Shown here piece after piece: positions 29,201-36,711 of a stretch of DNA of 48,091 nucleotides. The DNA is from Candidatus Heimdallarchaeota archaeon (GTDB lineage: Archaea > Asgardarchaeota > Heimdallarchaeia > JABLTI01). Below the pieces are notes generated by a model. The model saw only the letters and a program-made list of their open reading frames with translations. It searched no databases and was not told the origin of the DNA. The DNA lies in assembly GCA_018238155.1 (NCBI GenBank), contig JABCTZ010000040.1, positions 1-48,091 on the forward strand, given 5' to 3'. How positions within the stretch are numbered: the stretch's first letter is position 1; each line of letters opens with the position of its first letter. The translations under genes and the position numbers were made by a program.

Positions 29201-30845
29201 AACAAAGTCTAATCTTAAGGAGAAATTACAATTATCAACTAATAGGGAACCTGACTCTTCTCAAAAAGAAGCAATTCTAACAGCATTAAATTCCTCTATT
29301 TCACTTATAATTGGTCCACCTGGAACTGGAAAATCACAAACAATTGTTAATCTGATTGAAGAATATCTCGAGAGGAATGATGATCGACCCGTTAAAATAT
29401 TGATTTCAGCTTTCTCTTATGCTGCATTAAAAGTTCTCTTAGATAAATTGAATGAATCCAAAGATAAAAACGAGAAAGATAATCTCTCCGGAAAGATACA
29501 GAAGGTGTTTATTAGATCACAATCTCGAGAGCCTTATGATATTGTCAATGAAAAAGAAAATATCCTTGATTTTTATCGTACTAGTGGTACTGCTTGGAAA
29601 TTAAATGGGAACTCCTATAAAACATCAAAGCGAAAAAATGATCTTGATTTAGCCGAAAGTTTCATTCTATTTGGTAATGCTCATCAATTATATCATTTGG
29701 ATAGATTAAATCAATATGCTACTACTATAGATATGGATGTTGATTTCATTTTTGATTTAGTTATTATTGATGAAGCATCACAATATCCGACCGATCATTT
29801 TCTTTCGTGTTTGCAATTCATTCAAAATGATCAGATACAATTTGTTACCGAAAAAAATACCCCACTCGAAGATTACTCAGGGGATTTGGATGATCTAATC
29901 AACAAAATTAAACCTAAAGCTCCGATTATCTCTGAAAACTTGACCAAAGTAGTAATTGTTGGTGATAACAATCAATTACCACCTGTTAGAGGTATAAAGC
30001 CACCTAACAAATTAGAAAATGTTCTCGGTAGCTTATTTGATTATTATTCCAAAGTTCATAATTTGCCTACAAAACAACTGCAAACAAACTATCGTTCACA
30101 TGAATTGATCGTCGAGTATACATCAGGCTTAAACCTATATGAAAACCTGGAAGCATACAAAGATAATGCGAAAAAAACGATTGGTGGGGATATAAAGAAC
30201 GTTAAAAAAGCTTGGTTAAAAGAAGTCTTGTCTCCTGATAAAATTGTTAGTACTTTAATTCATGACAGTTACTTTGATATGACCATTAGTGAATTTGAAG
30301 CTAGTATGACTGTTGATCTTATTTTAGGCTATTATCATATGATTCGACCAAAAAGTAGAGAAGAGCAAAAAATATTTTGGAAAACCCAAGTTGGTATTGT
30401 AGCACCCCATAATGCTCATGGGCGACTCATTATTCGCCGAATTTTTGAGGAATTGAGTAAAGATCCAAAATGTAAGCTTACCAGTGATGAGCTAATGTAT
30501 GAATTGAAAAAAGCTATTGTATCAGTAGAAAAATTCCAGGGTTCCGATAGAAGTTTGATAATCGCTACCATGGGAATTTCAGATAATGACCAACTAGCAG
30601 CTGAAGAGGAATTCATTTATGATCTCAACCGATTTAATGTTTTAACCTCGAGAGCAAAGTTCAAGGTTATATTATTTTGCAGCCGTAATTTCTTGGATTA
30701 CATGCCAAAACGAAAGGAAATATTGGCATTTTCTTCCAAGATAAGAAATTATGCTCTTGACTTTTGTAATGAGTCAACACAGTTGCCAATTAAAGATCCA
30801 TCTAACAAAGTTAGAGATGTTGAGCATCGATTCCGACAAGCATGA
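26298..30845 (+). CDS. RecB-like nuclease / RNase H-like / Dna2-type SF1 helicase fusion
   Basis: This is a 1515-residue protein. The N-terminal ~350 residues form a Cas4/RecB-like nuclease: an early Cys pair (CSKC), FECERQLY, RPDIL, INIIDIKST (Asp-x-Lys) and CGRCNFVEDC, which would complete an Fe-S cluster. Next is an RNase H-like segment of the TM0106 type with DIVLVFDNEFDP and later VFYWSTDQL. The C-terminal third is an SF1B helicase: IGPPGTGKSQ (GPPGTGKS at residues 1006-1013), IDEASQYP, GDNNQLPPVRG, QTNYRSH, VEKFQGSDRSLI and FNVLTSRAKFKVILF. Similar fusions are linked to DNA repair or replication (Dna2-like). GAGGGAG lies about 30 nt upstream of the ATG. No operon partner is close. Confidence 0.85.
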   Translation: MQVDEICSKCLEMGRLDKNILSQFSEFECERQLYINLGLDDPDWILPGYKIIESNRRKKSSQLAFDIGKEYEQAIYSNLKRLPNTFCKLSQTGEVTPISLTIKLLNQLYNDFSSNKINQACLLEHQFKVSDQFLDSIFLIKNTSNIDRSENRPDILFLKQINFTPESKYYEILSDGKFKELTQTEIENRISINIIDIKSTNEMNVGKKHFIEIIYYAMTLSKFIFENNLESKYFVNMSNNGILPNVENFFVNSHEEIIDFIVEIDWKNAFRIFDKLTQKIRSFEQKRPLDISQIDCLDININPACGRCNFVEDCKALLGFGNRPPANWDIRLLPNTSRAICEQFRDRNLNDIGSVLNDLTNIEIQSTPNPLYPQLPLIKNRSNAIISQKPFYPDRGEIYSLSIPKFTDIVLVFDNEFDPITERIYTIGLNLVMSVSPNSKSGYKERFDGWWSIWKNHLVNKTKTSAFKDELEQLLGKEISSRDLTELSKIIKELWDNPVHSNDFTKIILPHEQTKNKDRTTVNFTYTYVNGGLDNTNEFQLAKNLIEVLYNIFTLCYYLERYIESESNEDGYVNKLRTAVFYWSTDQLMVLEEMIERNLVGLISDVKIKPKLERVISLFTPSDSEVKDPYQHKKVYDLRAFAETVVGMPNSVINYTWHELAETLFGFKVSRNFWMPHFNYMEYINWHEFIKEIDTTKKNRKRIAIGNQIRNKLFTLNRLRTYFQSTAGWLVSKKAKPVESSEITWRRLPGDYHQIANLWFIYSRLNGSMGVYEADYYRTMYPEFSIGKLRAAKVENMSIATTPSPRGSLLHKYNFEIHNLSTNMKISVGDHVLLVPNELRDDGRIPYWKIIIDSMEWVNPGTPNSVYYKITTKNTYTNYIEKAAEILEKEDDLEWFIYPKAGDNWSNKLFKYSNGTGFLQRNNFGESWLGHRLVERLDFNLMNKIAKPSNSEFLLSEIFMFAPEFLPATKSNLKEKLQLSTNREPDSSQKEAILTALNSSISLIIGPPGTGKSQTIVNLIEEYLERNDDRPVKILISAFSYAALKVLLDKLNESKDKNEKDNLSGKIQKVFIRSQSREPYDIVNEKENILDFYRTSGTAWKLNGNSYKTSKRKNDLDLAESFILFGNAHQLYHLDRLNQYATTIDMDVDFIFDLVIIDEASQYPTDHFLSCLQFIQNDQIQFVTEKNTPLEDYSGDLDDLINKIKPKAPIISENLTKVVIVGDNNQLPPVRGIKPPNKLENVLGSLFDYYSKVHNLPTKQLQTNYRSHELIVEYTSGLNLYENLEAYKDNAKKTIGGDIKNVKKAWLKEVLSPDKIVSTLIHDSYFDMTISEFEASMTVDLILGYYHMIRPKSREEQKIFWKTQVGIVAPHNAHGRLIIRRIFEELSKDPKCKLTSDELMYELKKAIVSVEKFQGSDRSLIIATMGISDNDQLAAEEEFIYDLNRFNVLTSRAKFKVILFCSRNFLDYMPKRKEILAFSSKIRNYALDFCNESTQLPIKDPSNKVRDVEHRFRQA

Positions 30846-30962
30846 GAGCAATTGATGATTTCTTTTGCTGAGAAAGTAGCTGCCTAACTACCACATTTAC
30901 TATTCTCAAAATTTTTAAAGCTCAATTATGATACTAAACTGATTATATAGGAATGAATACAA

Positions 30963-31661
30963 TTGTCTGCTCGTGGTAAATTCGTTTCGTTAAAAAATCA
31001 GCTCTTCGTTATTTTAGGTTTCATAGTTTTATTCTTAGGGTTACTCTTTCATTTCTATAGTGATACTTATCCAATGTTAAGATCATTCAACTATCTCTTT
31101 ATTATTGCTGATTGTATTGGTGCTTTGATTATCTTTCTTTCACTGTTCTTGGCATACATTTCACACAAAAATAATTTAAAAGAATCTTTGAAATCACTGG
31201 TTATTGAATCATCACTGACTTTTGCTTTTAATTTCTCTCTTCAAGCATTAATATTTCATTATCTTTTCCATAACAGCTTGGTTCCAGTAAGTTTTGGAAT
31301 TTTCTTTAGTTTTATATCATACCTTTTGCTTTTTATACCAATTCCTATGAGTTTAACCTTTTCTCTCTTCAAGAAATATTATGTGTTATTTTTTACCGCA
31401 ATTGTTTTTGTTTCGGTCGGAACGCTAATCTCTGGTGTTCTTCTTACGTTTACCGGATCTATAGACCCTATTATTGATGAAGGAATAGGAGCATTATCCC
31501 TTGGAGTATTTTCTATCTTTGCAATAATCCTTACTTTTGCTTTTTATCCTAAATGGAAATTCCTCCTAGCTGAAGACGATGAAGAAGAGATTAAAGATGA
31601 TGAAGATATAGAGGAAGATGAAAAAGAGGAAGAAGAATATAGTGAAGAAGTGGTATACTAG
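30963..31661 (+). CDS. Multi-pass membrane protein with acidic C-terminal tail
   Basis: The 232-residue protein has about six hydrophobic segments (residues 12-30, 40-60, 75-100, 108-128, 135-158 and 170-195). A tail of about 30 residues rich in Asp and Glu follows. No family is recognised. The start is a TTG at 30963, preceded by GGAATGA; the nearby ATG at 30953 is out of frame and closes after eight codons. The acidic tail probably lies in the cytoplasm and could bind a basic partner or cations. Confidence 0.65.
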   Translation: MSARGKFVSLKNQLFVILGFIVLFLGLLFHFYSDTYPMLRSFNYLFIIADCIGALIIFLSLFLAYISHKNNLKESLKSLVIESSLTFAFNFSLQALIFHYLFHNSLVPVSFGIFFSFISYLLLFIPIPMSLTFSLFKKYYVLFFTAIVFVSVGTLISGVLLTFTGSIDPIIDEGIGALSLGVFSIFAIILTFAFYPKWKFLLAEDDEEEIKDDEDIEEDEKEEEEYSEEVVY

Positions 31662-31701
31662 ACTTTTTTAATTAAACTACAGTCATTGTTCTTTCCTATC
31701 T

Positions 31702-31896
31702 TTAGTTTGATAAGCTTTCATTCAATGAATTACTATGGTAGGAGTTGAATTCAACCTTCACCCAGTCACTGAAAATAGTATTTATAGTAGTATCTCTACT
31801 ATCTACATATTCAGCATTAAACAGGAATTTTAATCCAAGTGTTTGACCGATGAGATGATAAACTGTAAATTTACCAGGGTGTAGACCAATTATCAA
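31702..31896 (-). CDS. Small open frame overlapping the end of the beta-helix gene
   Basis: This 64-residue frame starts by an ATGA overlap with the stop of the beta-helix gene. It reads like part of a folded domain (KFTVYHLIGQTLGLKFLF, then TIFSDWVKVEFN) with no recognisable motif. It may be a translationally coupled small gene, or the frame-shifted tail of a formerly longer beta-helix protein. I cannot decide between the two. Confidence 0.3.
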   Translation of the reverse strand: MIIGLHPGKFTVYHLIGQTLGLKFLFNAEYVDSRDTTINTIFSDWVKVEFNSYHSNSLNESLSN

Positions 31897-33227
31897 TCAG
31901 TTTTCGTGTCTACTCGTGCTTCTAGTGGATAATAATCTGTTCGATTTCCATGGTCAATAATATATTCTACTCCTGCAAACCATGCTAGTTCCGACCAATA
32001 ATTCCCTTGCTTTGTAATGTTATTATACCAAAGTGAATATCCTTTATAGTAAGTATTATTTATCATATCTTTTGCTTGTGCATGAATTGCAGTATTATTC
32101 TTGTAGTTGTTCTCTATGAAATTGTTAGACCAAATGGTAGCATTTACAGCAGAAATATACATTCCATACTCAAGATTGTGCTCAAAAATGTTATGGCTAA
32201 TTGTTAGTTTGTTTGAGCTAGTTATTTCCAATCCAATACTATTGTTATAGTACGCATTATTCTTTATTTCAAGTTCTCCCCCACCAGCAATATACATACC
32301 AGTACTATTATTGGATTGCAATACGTTGTTACGAATAATGCTATATGCTAAATCAAATGCTCGAATTCCATAATAAGAACCGTTAGAACAATAGTTCCTT
32401 TCAAGTAACCCATCGGTTATTCTATTAAATGCGATTCCATTGTTATGGATCGACAAGTTGTTCCCTAATATGACTACGTTATTCCCATTGCTAGCTTCTA
32501 TTCCACTATTACAATTTGTTATTGAATTATTAACAATGGTTGTAGAAGTGATATAATGAGTGATAATACATGTATCTTCACAATCAGTGAAGGTATTGCC
32601 TTCGATAAGCACCAATTGAGAGTAAGTGATCAAAAACCCAATACCCGAGATATTCGTTATGGTGTTATTCAGCAATATTACGTTATTGTCATTAAACAAA
32701 TCAATAACTTGCTCAATGTTATTACTAAAAGTATTGCCTTGTATTTTGAACCCATTACATCCAGTAGTTTCAATACTTACATAGTTATTTTCAAAGAAAT
32801 TGTTGCTTATGAAACAAGAACTACAAGAATGTGCTTCTATAGCCCAGCTACAATTTCTAAACGTATTATTAATAATTTTCGCAATATTATCAGCTAAATT
32901 AAAAAGAACAATTCCATTATCTGAATTTTCGAGTACACAATTTTGAATGATGAAATGTTTTGTAACACTATTGATATAGATATTATGATATTTATTCCCT
33001 GATAAATGGTAACCGTCAATAATGTATGGATCATCCTCTGTTCCTTTACCTGGGAAGTGATATTTCCAAAAGAAATCATTATCCTCATAAATTTCAATAA
33101 TATTTATCGGACGGAACCAAATTCCAAGAAAAATTGATGTACCAGTAACTGAGAGAACTATACTAATTATTAGTACAGTAAGAACTTTTTTGTTTACTTT
33201 TTTTGATTCCAATATTAATTTCTCCAT
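31893..33227 (-). CDS. Secreted parallel beta-helix (NosD-like) protein
   Basis: This 444-residue exported protein has an N-terminal hydrophobic segment (about residues 14-34). A long series of 20-24-residue right-handed beta-helix coils follows, seen as repeated patterns such as NNTITNISGIG, GNTFTDCEDT, NNSITNCNSG and RNNVLQSNNSTG. The PGKGTEDDPYIIDGY opening and the GNYWSELAW/GNRTDYYPL ending are typical of archaeal NosD-type (CASH domain) proteins. Such proteins bind or cleave polysaccharides at the cell surface; no catalytic residues can be assigned here. Confidence 0.85.
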   Translation of the reverse strand: MEKLILESKKVNKKVLTVLIISIVLSVTGTSIFLGIWFRPINIIEIYEDNDFFWKYHFPGKGTEDDPYIIDGYHLSGNKYHNIYINSVTKHFIIQNCVLENSDNGIVLFNLADNIAKIINNTFRNCSWAIEAHSCSSCFISNNFFENNYVSIETTGCNGFKIQGNTFSNNIEQVIDLFNDNNVILLNNTITNISGIGFLITYSQLVLIEGNTFTDCEDTCIITHYITSTTIVNNSITNCNSGIEASNGNNVVILGNNLSIHNNGIAFNRITDGLLERNYCSNGSYYGIRAFDLAYSIIRNNVLQSNNSTGMYIAGGGELEIKNNAYYNNSIGLEITSSNKLTISHNIFEHNLEYGMYISAVNATIWSNNFIENNYKNNTAIHAQAKDMINNTYYKGYSLWYNNITKQGNYWSELAWFAGVEYIIDHGNRTDYYPLEARVDTKTD

Positions 33228-33337
33228 ACAATTTAGATACTATTTCACTATTTCTTTCTATTTGTTGATTTATTTCAGTTGATTAAGATTTTTTTTATAA
33301 AAAAATTGAACTGTTGGTTATCCAACAGGTTTGTTTT

Positions 33338-34939
33338 CTAATTTATAACTGATGTCGCGGATTTACCTGCAAGTAGGTTTACGACATTATCAATGGCATT
33401 ATAATCTCCTAATTCTACTTGGTAGAATCGGAAATATTGATTTTCAGGATGATAAGAAACTATTACACCAGATGTAGAATCATCACCTAATATTTGTTCA
33501 ACAATTACTTTTCCATAATAATAGCCCCAAATAATGGAGGAACATGCTTGTACATTAAATTCATACACTACTTTGAATTGCAAAGTCGAACCACATTCAT
33601 AAAGACTGAAAAGATCTCCAATATCATCACCATTATCTATTTTTATTCTCCATGCCATATCCATTTTTTGATTCAAGTATCTTCTCCTATGAGAATAATC
33701 CATATCAATATGACCTAATTTTGTCCAATCACCTGCGGGAGATGATACTGTATTGCACTGTATTATTGTTCCATCAGGTTGTTCATATGATGCTGAAAGT
33801 TGAATTTGACTCGACCAAGAACTAGTTACACCGTAACCTAGGGAAGCTTGGAAATTCATTTTAAAATCTGCTGACTTAAAATTTGAATCACCAGAATACA
33901 TTATTCTATCACAATCCAAAAAATCAACATTATTTGACCAACAATTTTTGACATATAGACTAACTCTAGCACCTGGAATGATACATTTTGAAAGACCATA
34001 TTCTACTCCAAGAACGTCAAATTTTGTACTTACATAGGTGTGAGAATATCTGTTACCACCAGGTTCGTATACAATTGTTTTTGGAAGCTCACTTAGCACA
34101 CCAAACGTGAGATTACTCCAAAATACTGGCATATAATCACCCCCACCTTGAAGAATACTCAATTTGTGGCCAGTAAATCCATCATATACTCCACCTATTC
34201 CTCCATCTGCCCTTACTTCACCACAATTACGTTCCAAGTGGAAATTTTTGCTAACTGTAGTAGATGAAAAGAACTCTTCTGAGTAAGTAAATACTTTATA
34301 ACGCTTGAAAGCTGTAGCTATAGGAGTAATCTCAATTTTAATGCTACCTGCTGGTGCTGTAAAAGAACCTGTATCATAATTATTTGTAGTTTGATCACAA
34401 GAAACAGTTCTTAAAAGGTTATTACATTTATCATAGACTCTAACATAGATTATTTGATCAGAAATAACATTAGAATAACCTTGAATCGCACCATTGTTTG
34501 TAAAATCTAGTGAAACATCAACTAAATTCGTACGTTTTATATTACTAATTATTCTGTCTTCACAAACATGACCTGTGAATCGAATAGTTATATCTTTTGC
34601 AGGCAAGTAGAGGAGATTCTTAATGGAACCCGAATATGTTGAATAGCCTGTTTTAAAAGTTCTCATCTTATTTGTATAAAGTGTAGTGCGTGGTAATTTT
34701 ATTTGATATCTACCAGCGCCATTTGTATAACCGCTTCTAGAAAATGATGTTAAACGACCTCTATATTCGTATCTTCCATAAATAGTGACATAAACACCAC
34801 TCAAATTAGAATGATCAGTACTATCCCGTACATACCCAGAAGCATATTGTGCTCCTTGCACATTTTCAATTAAAGGGCCTAACATAGCAATGCTAAGAAG
34901 TACACATATTAGTCCCGTAAATAATTTACCTTTTTTCAT
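33338..34939 (-). CDS. Secreted protein with carboxypeptidase-regulatory-like domain
   Basis: The 533-residue protein starts MKKGKLFTGLICVLLSIAML, a clear signal peptide ending near VQGA. The mature part begins with a carboxypeptidase-regulatory-like beta sandwich (ASGYVRDSTDHSNLSGVYVTIYG, then GAGRYQIKLP), followed by about 400 residues of beta-rich sequence I do not recognise, with scattered Cys. I chose the ATG at 34939. The frame remains open 21 codons further upstream, but those codons are the tandem 15-bp leader units and would block the signal peptide. Transcription is expected from the TATA box in repeat copy B. Confidence 0.8.
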   Translation of the reverse strand: MKKGKLFTGLICVLLSIAMLGPLIENVQGAQYASGYVRDSTDHSNLSGVYVTIYGRYEYRGRLTSFSRSGYTNGAGRYQIKLPRTTLYTNKMRTFKTGYSTYSGSIKNLLYLPAKDITIRFTGHVCEDRIISNIKRTNLVDVSLDFTNNGAIQGYSNVISDQIIYVRVYDKCNNLLRTVSCDQTTNNYDTGSFTAPAGSIKIEITPIATAFKRYKVFTYSEEFFSSTTVSKNFHLERNCGEVRADGGIGGVYDGFTGHKLSILQGGGDYMPVFWSNLTFGVLSELPKTIVYEPGGNRYSHTYVSTKFDVLGVEYGLSKCIIPGARVSLYVKNCWSNNVDFLDCDRIMYSGDSNFKSADFKMNFQASLGYGVTSSWSSQIQLSASYEQPDGTIIQCNTVSSPAGDWTKLGHIDMDYSHRRRYLNQKMDMAWRIKIDNGDDIGDLFSLYECGSTLQFKVVYEFNVQACSSIIWGYYYGKVIVEQILGDDSTSGVIVSYHPENQYFRFYQVELGDYNAIDNVVNLLAGKSATSVIN

Positions 34940-34957
34940 GTTCTTATCATTCCTTTT

Positions 34958-34997
34958 GTGAAGAAAAGATTTGTGAAGAAAAGATTTGTGAAGAAAG
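34958..34997. repeat. Tandem 15-bp units in leader, copy B
   Basis: Two perfect units of GTGAAGAAAAGATTT (34958-34972 and 34973-34987) are followed by a partial one (GTGAAGAAAG). On the transcript they give repeated AAATCTTTTCTTCAC. The array is in the presumed untranslated leader and is matched by the array at 37-75. Confidence 0.8.
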
Positions 34998-35089
34998 AAC
35001 AATTGTTAACTCATTTTCTTTCTTACCATACTCTCTCACTCTTCAATACTTCCTTTCACCTAAGTATCAAGTAATAAGATATTTGTAAG

Positions 35090-35100
35090 TTTATATAAAG
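35090..35100 (-). promoter_or_regulatory. Archaeal TATA box of copy B
   Basis: The minus strand reads CTTTATATAAA, identical to the box at 158-168. A start about 25 bp downstream would leave a leader of roughly 125 nt before the ATG at 34939. The upstream GACGTC-centred motif (35114-35121 region) is also conserved. Confidence 0.6.
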
Positions 35101-35349
35101 ATTTTGAACATGATGACGTCTTGAGTATTTATTATTATATTTTAAGTTTTTTTTTCAACTAGTATTTTTACGAATAATCCAGGTGAATTTAGTATATTCA
35201 TCTATTCTTTTTCTCTTATTTTGTTTGAGGAATCAAACGTTATATTTTTTTTTTATAAATTTGGCTCCCTATTTTAAATATTAAAGTAAAGTTTCTCGCT
35301 GCACACTCTATTCAAAAATTATATTAGTAAGGAAACGAAATATTATTGT

Positions 35350-36573
35350 ATGTTATTTCTGTCAACAATAAAATCAAAATTTATTTCTATCTTTCTTATC
35401 GCGATATTATTTTTCATTTCTTTTTCTGTAGGTGGTTATTACTCTACGGTTATTAGTACAGGTTCCTATTTGTCCCACACTCTCCATGGCAAATTGACTG
35501 GTGGAGATGCTGTTAGTGATTCCACAGTGTATGATGTTTATGGCACTGATCTAGGCATCATTGTTAAGCATAACAACAAATATCATTACATTTTTGGTGA
35601 CACTTTTGGTAATAAGAGTGGACTAAATTGGCGTAGTAATACTATGGCCTATAGTACTGATACTGATCCTTCGGATGGTATAACGATAGATGGATGGATA
35701 CCTAGTCCTCTTAATGGTTTTGCCGGAGAGTTGATTTCCAGTCTGAAAATAGATTATATTGAAATGACTTCTATCCCTACTGCGGCTCTTAGTTATGATG
35801 GCAATATGTATATCTTCTATATGAGCGTTCGTCATTGGGGTTCTACTGGTGGGTATTGGCAATGTAACAATGCTTCCATTGCAGTTTCGGTTGATAACGG
35901 TTACAATTTTGCTAAAATGTCTAACATTTCTTGGGCAGGTACAAGCAACTTTGTTCAGTTTGCATTTGTACAAAATCAAGGGTTACTCAATGTGTCTGAT
36001 AATCATTTCTACTTCTTAGCCACCCCGGCAGGAAGATATGGTGCTTGTTATTTAAGTCGTGTAGATCGTGATTCTCTGCTCAATCAATCTGCTTTTGAAT
36101 ATTATACTGGTACTGACCTTGCTACCAATCCAATCTGGTCGAATGATCATTCTGTAGCTGTATCCATTTTTCCAGCTGATGTTGGTGAGTTATCGGTTAT
36201 GTGGAATGATTATCTTCAAAAATGGACTGCTTTTTATTTTGATAGTGGCGACCTCGATATTGTAGTTCGCACTTCTGACAATCTTTGGGGTCCTTGGGAT
36301 GCTCCTTCCTTAATAGTTGGTGCTGCAGAATATCCTTCACTCTATGGTTCTTACGTTCATCCTGATTTTGTTGAAAATTCGGGCAAAGAAGTTTATTTCA
36401 TTATGAGTAAATTTGACGTCTACAATACTTTTGTTTTATCTGTCGATTTAAACTTCACAGGATCTTCAACATCTGTAGCTTCATTTTCTTCATTGGAAGT
36501 TACCTTCAGCACCTTGCTCTTGTGTGGATTTCTTATTTCAATTATAGTCAGGAGACGGAAAACTTCTGCTTAG
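35350..36573 (+). CDS. Surface-anchored DUF4185-like (glycosidase-fold) protein
   Basis: The 407-residue protein has an N-terminal signal/anchor (residues 9-28). A DUF4185-like domain follows with GIIVKHNNKYHYIFGDTFGN, WRSNTMAYSTD and TAALSYDGNMYIFYMS, then WNDYLQKWTAFYFD, the pattern of five-bladed-propeller glycoside-hydrolase-like folds. A C-terminal hydrophobic segment ends in IIVRRRKTSA, so the protein is anchored outside the cell. A role in surface sugar binding or cleavage is likely but the substrate is unknown. It is divergent from the secreted protein whose promoter is copy B. Confidence 0.8.
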   Translation: MLFLSTIKSKFISIFLIAILFFISFSVGGYYSTVISTGSYLSHTLHGKLTGGDAVSDSTVYDVYGTDLGIIVKHNNKYHYIFGDTFGNKSGLNWRSNTMAYSTDTDPSDGITIDGWIPSPLNGFAGELISSLKIDYIEMTSIPTAALSYDGNMYIFYMSVRHWGSTGGYWQCNNASIAVSVDNGYNFAKMSNISWAGTSNFVQFAFVQNQGLLNVSDNHFYFLATPAGRYGACYLSRVDRDSLLNQSAFEYYTGTDLATNPIWSNDHSVAVSIFPADVGELSVMWNDYLQKWTAFYFDSGDLDIVVRTSDNLWGPWDAPSLIVGAAEYPSLYGSYVHPDFVENSGKEVYFIMSKFDVYNTFVLSVDLNFTGSSTSVASFSSLEVTFSTLLLCGFLISIIVRRRKTSA

Positions 36574-36711
36574 TACACAGTCACGAAAATCCTTCTTGGG
36601 TTTTTATTGTTTTTTTTATTCTCTCATTCCTTTTTTTACTTCCGCATTATTGCTTTAATCAATACAATAATTAATCAGCGAGAGCATCTTTCTCTTGAGG
36701 GTGATTGTCTA

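Larger units (their letters stand above)
34937..35181 (-). repeat. Promoter/leader repeat, copy B
   Basis: This 245-bp block matches 16-249 in order and orientation, differing by scattered substitutions and small indels. It spans from the start codon of the secreted protein through the leader, the tandem 15-bp units, the TATA box, GATGACGTCTTGAGTA and the terminal TTTTTACGAATAATCCA. Identity extends through non-coding sequence right up to the ATG and then drops, so the promoter unit itself, not the gene, is what is shared. Confidence 0.85.

Noticed and set aside
34940..35002. Extended start of the secreted protein with repeated FLHKS residues
   Set aside because: The extension is encoded by the tandem leader units, is upstream of a proper signal peptide start, and the same leader at the left end lies before a separate ATG.
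36607..36711. Upstream ATG of the histidine kinase giving a hydrophobic N terminus
   Set aside because: The TTG at 36712 has a strong GAGGGTGAT site and starts exactly at the receiver fold; the upstream stretch looks like untranslated sequence.
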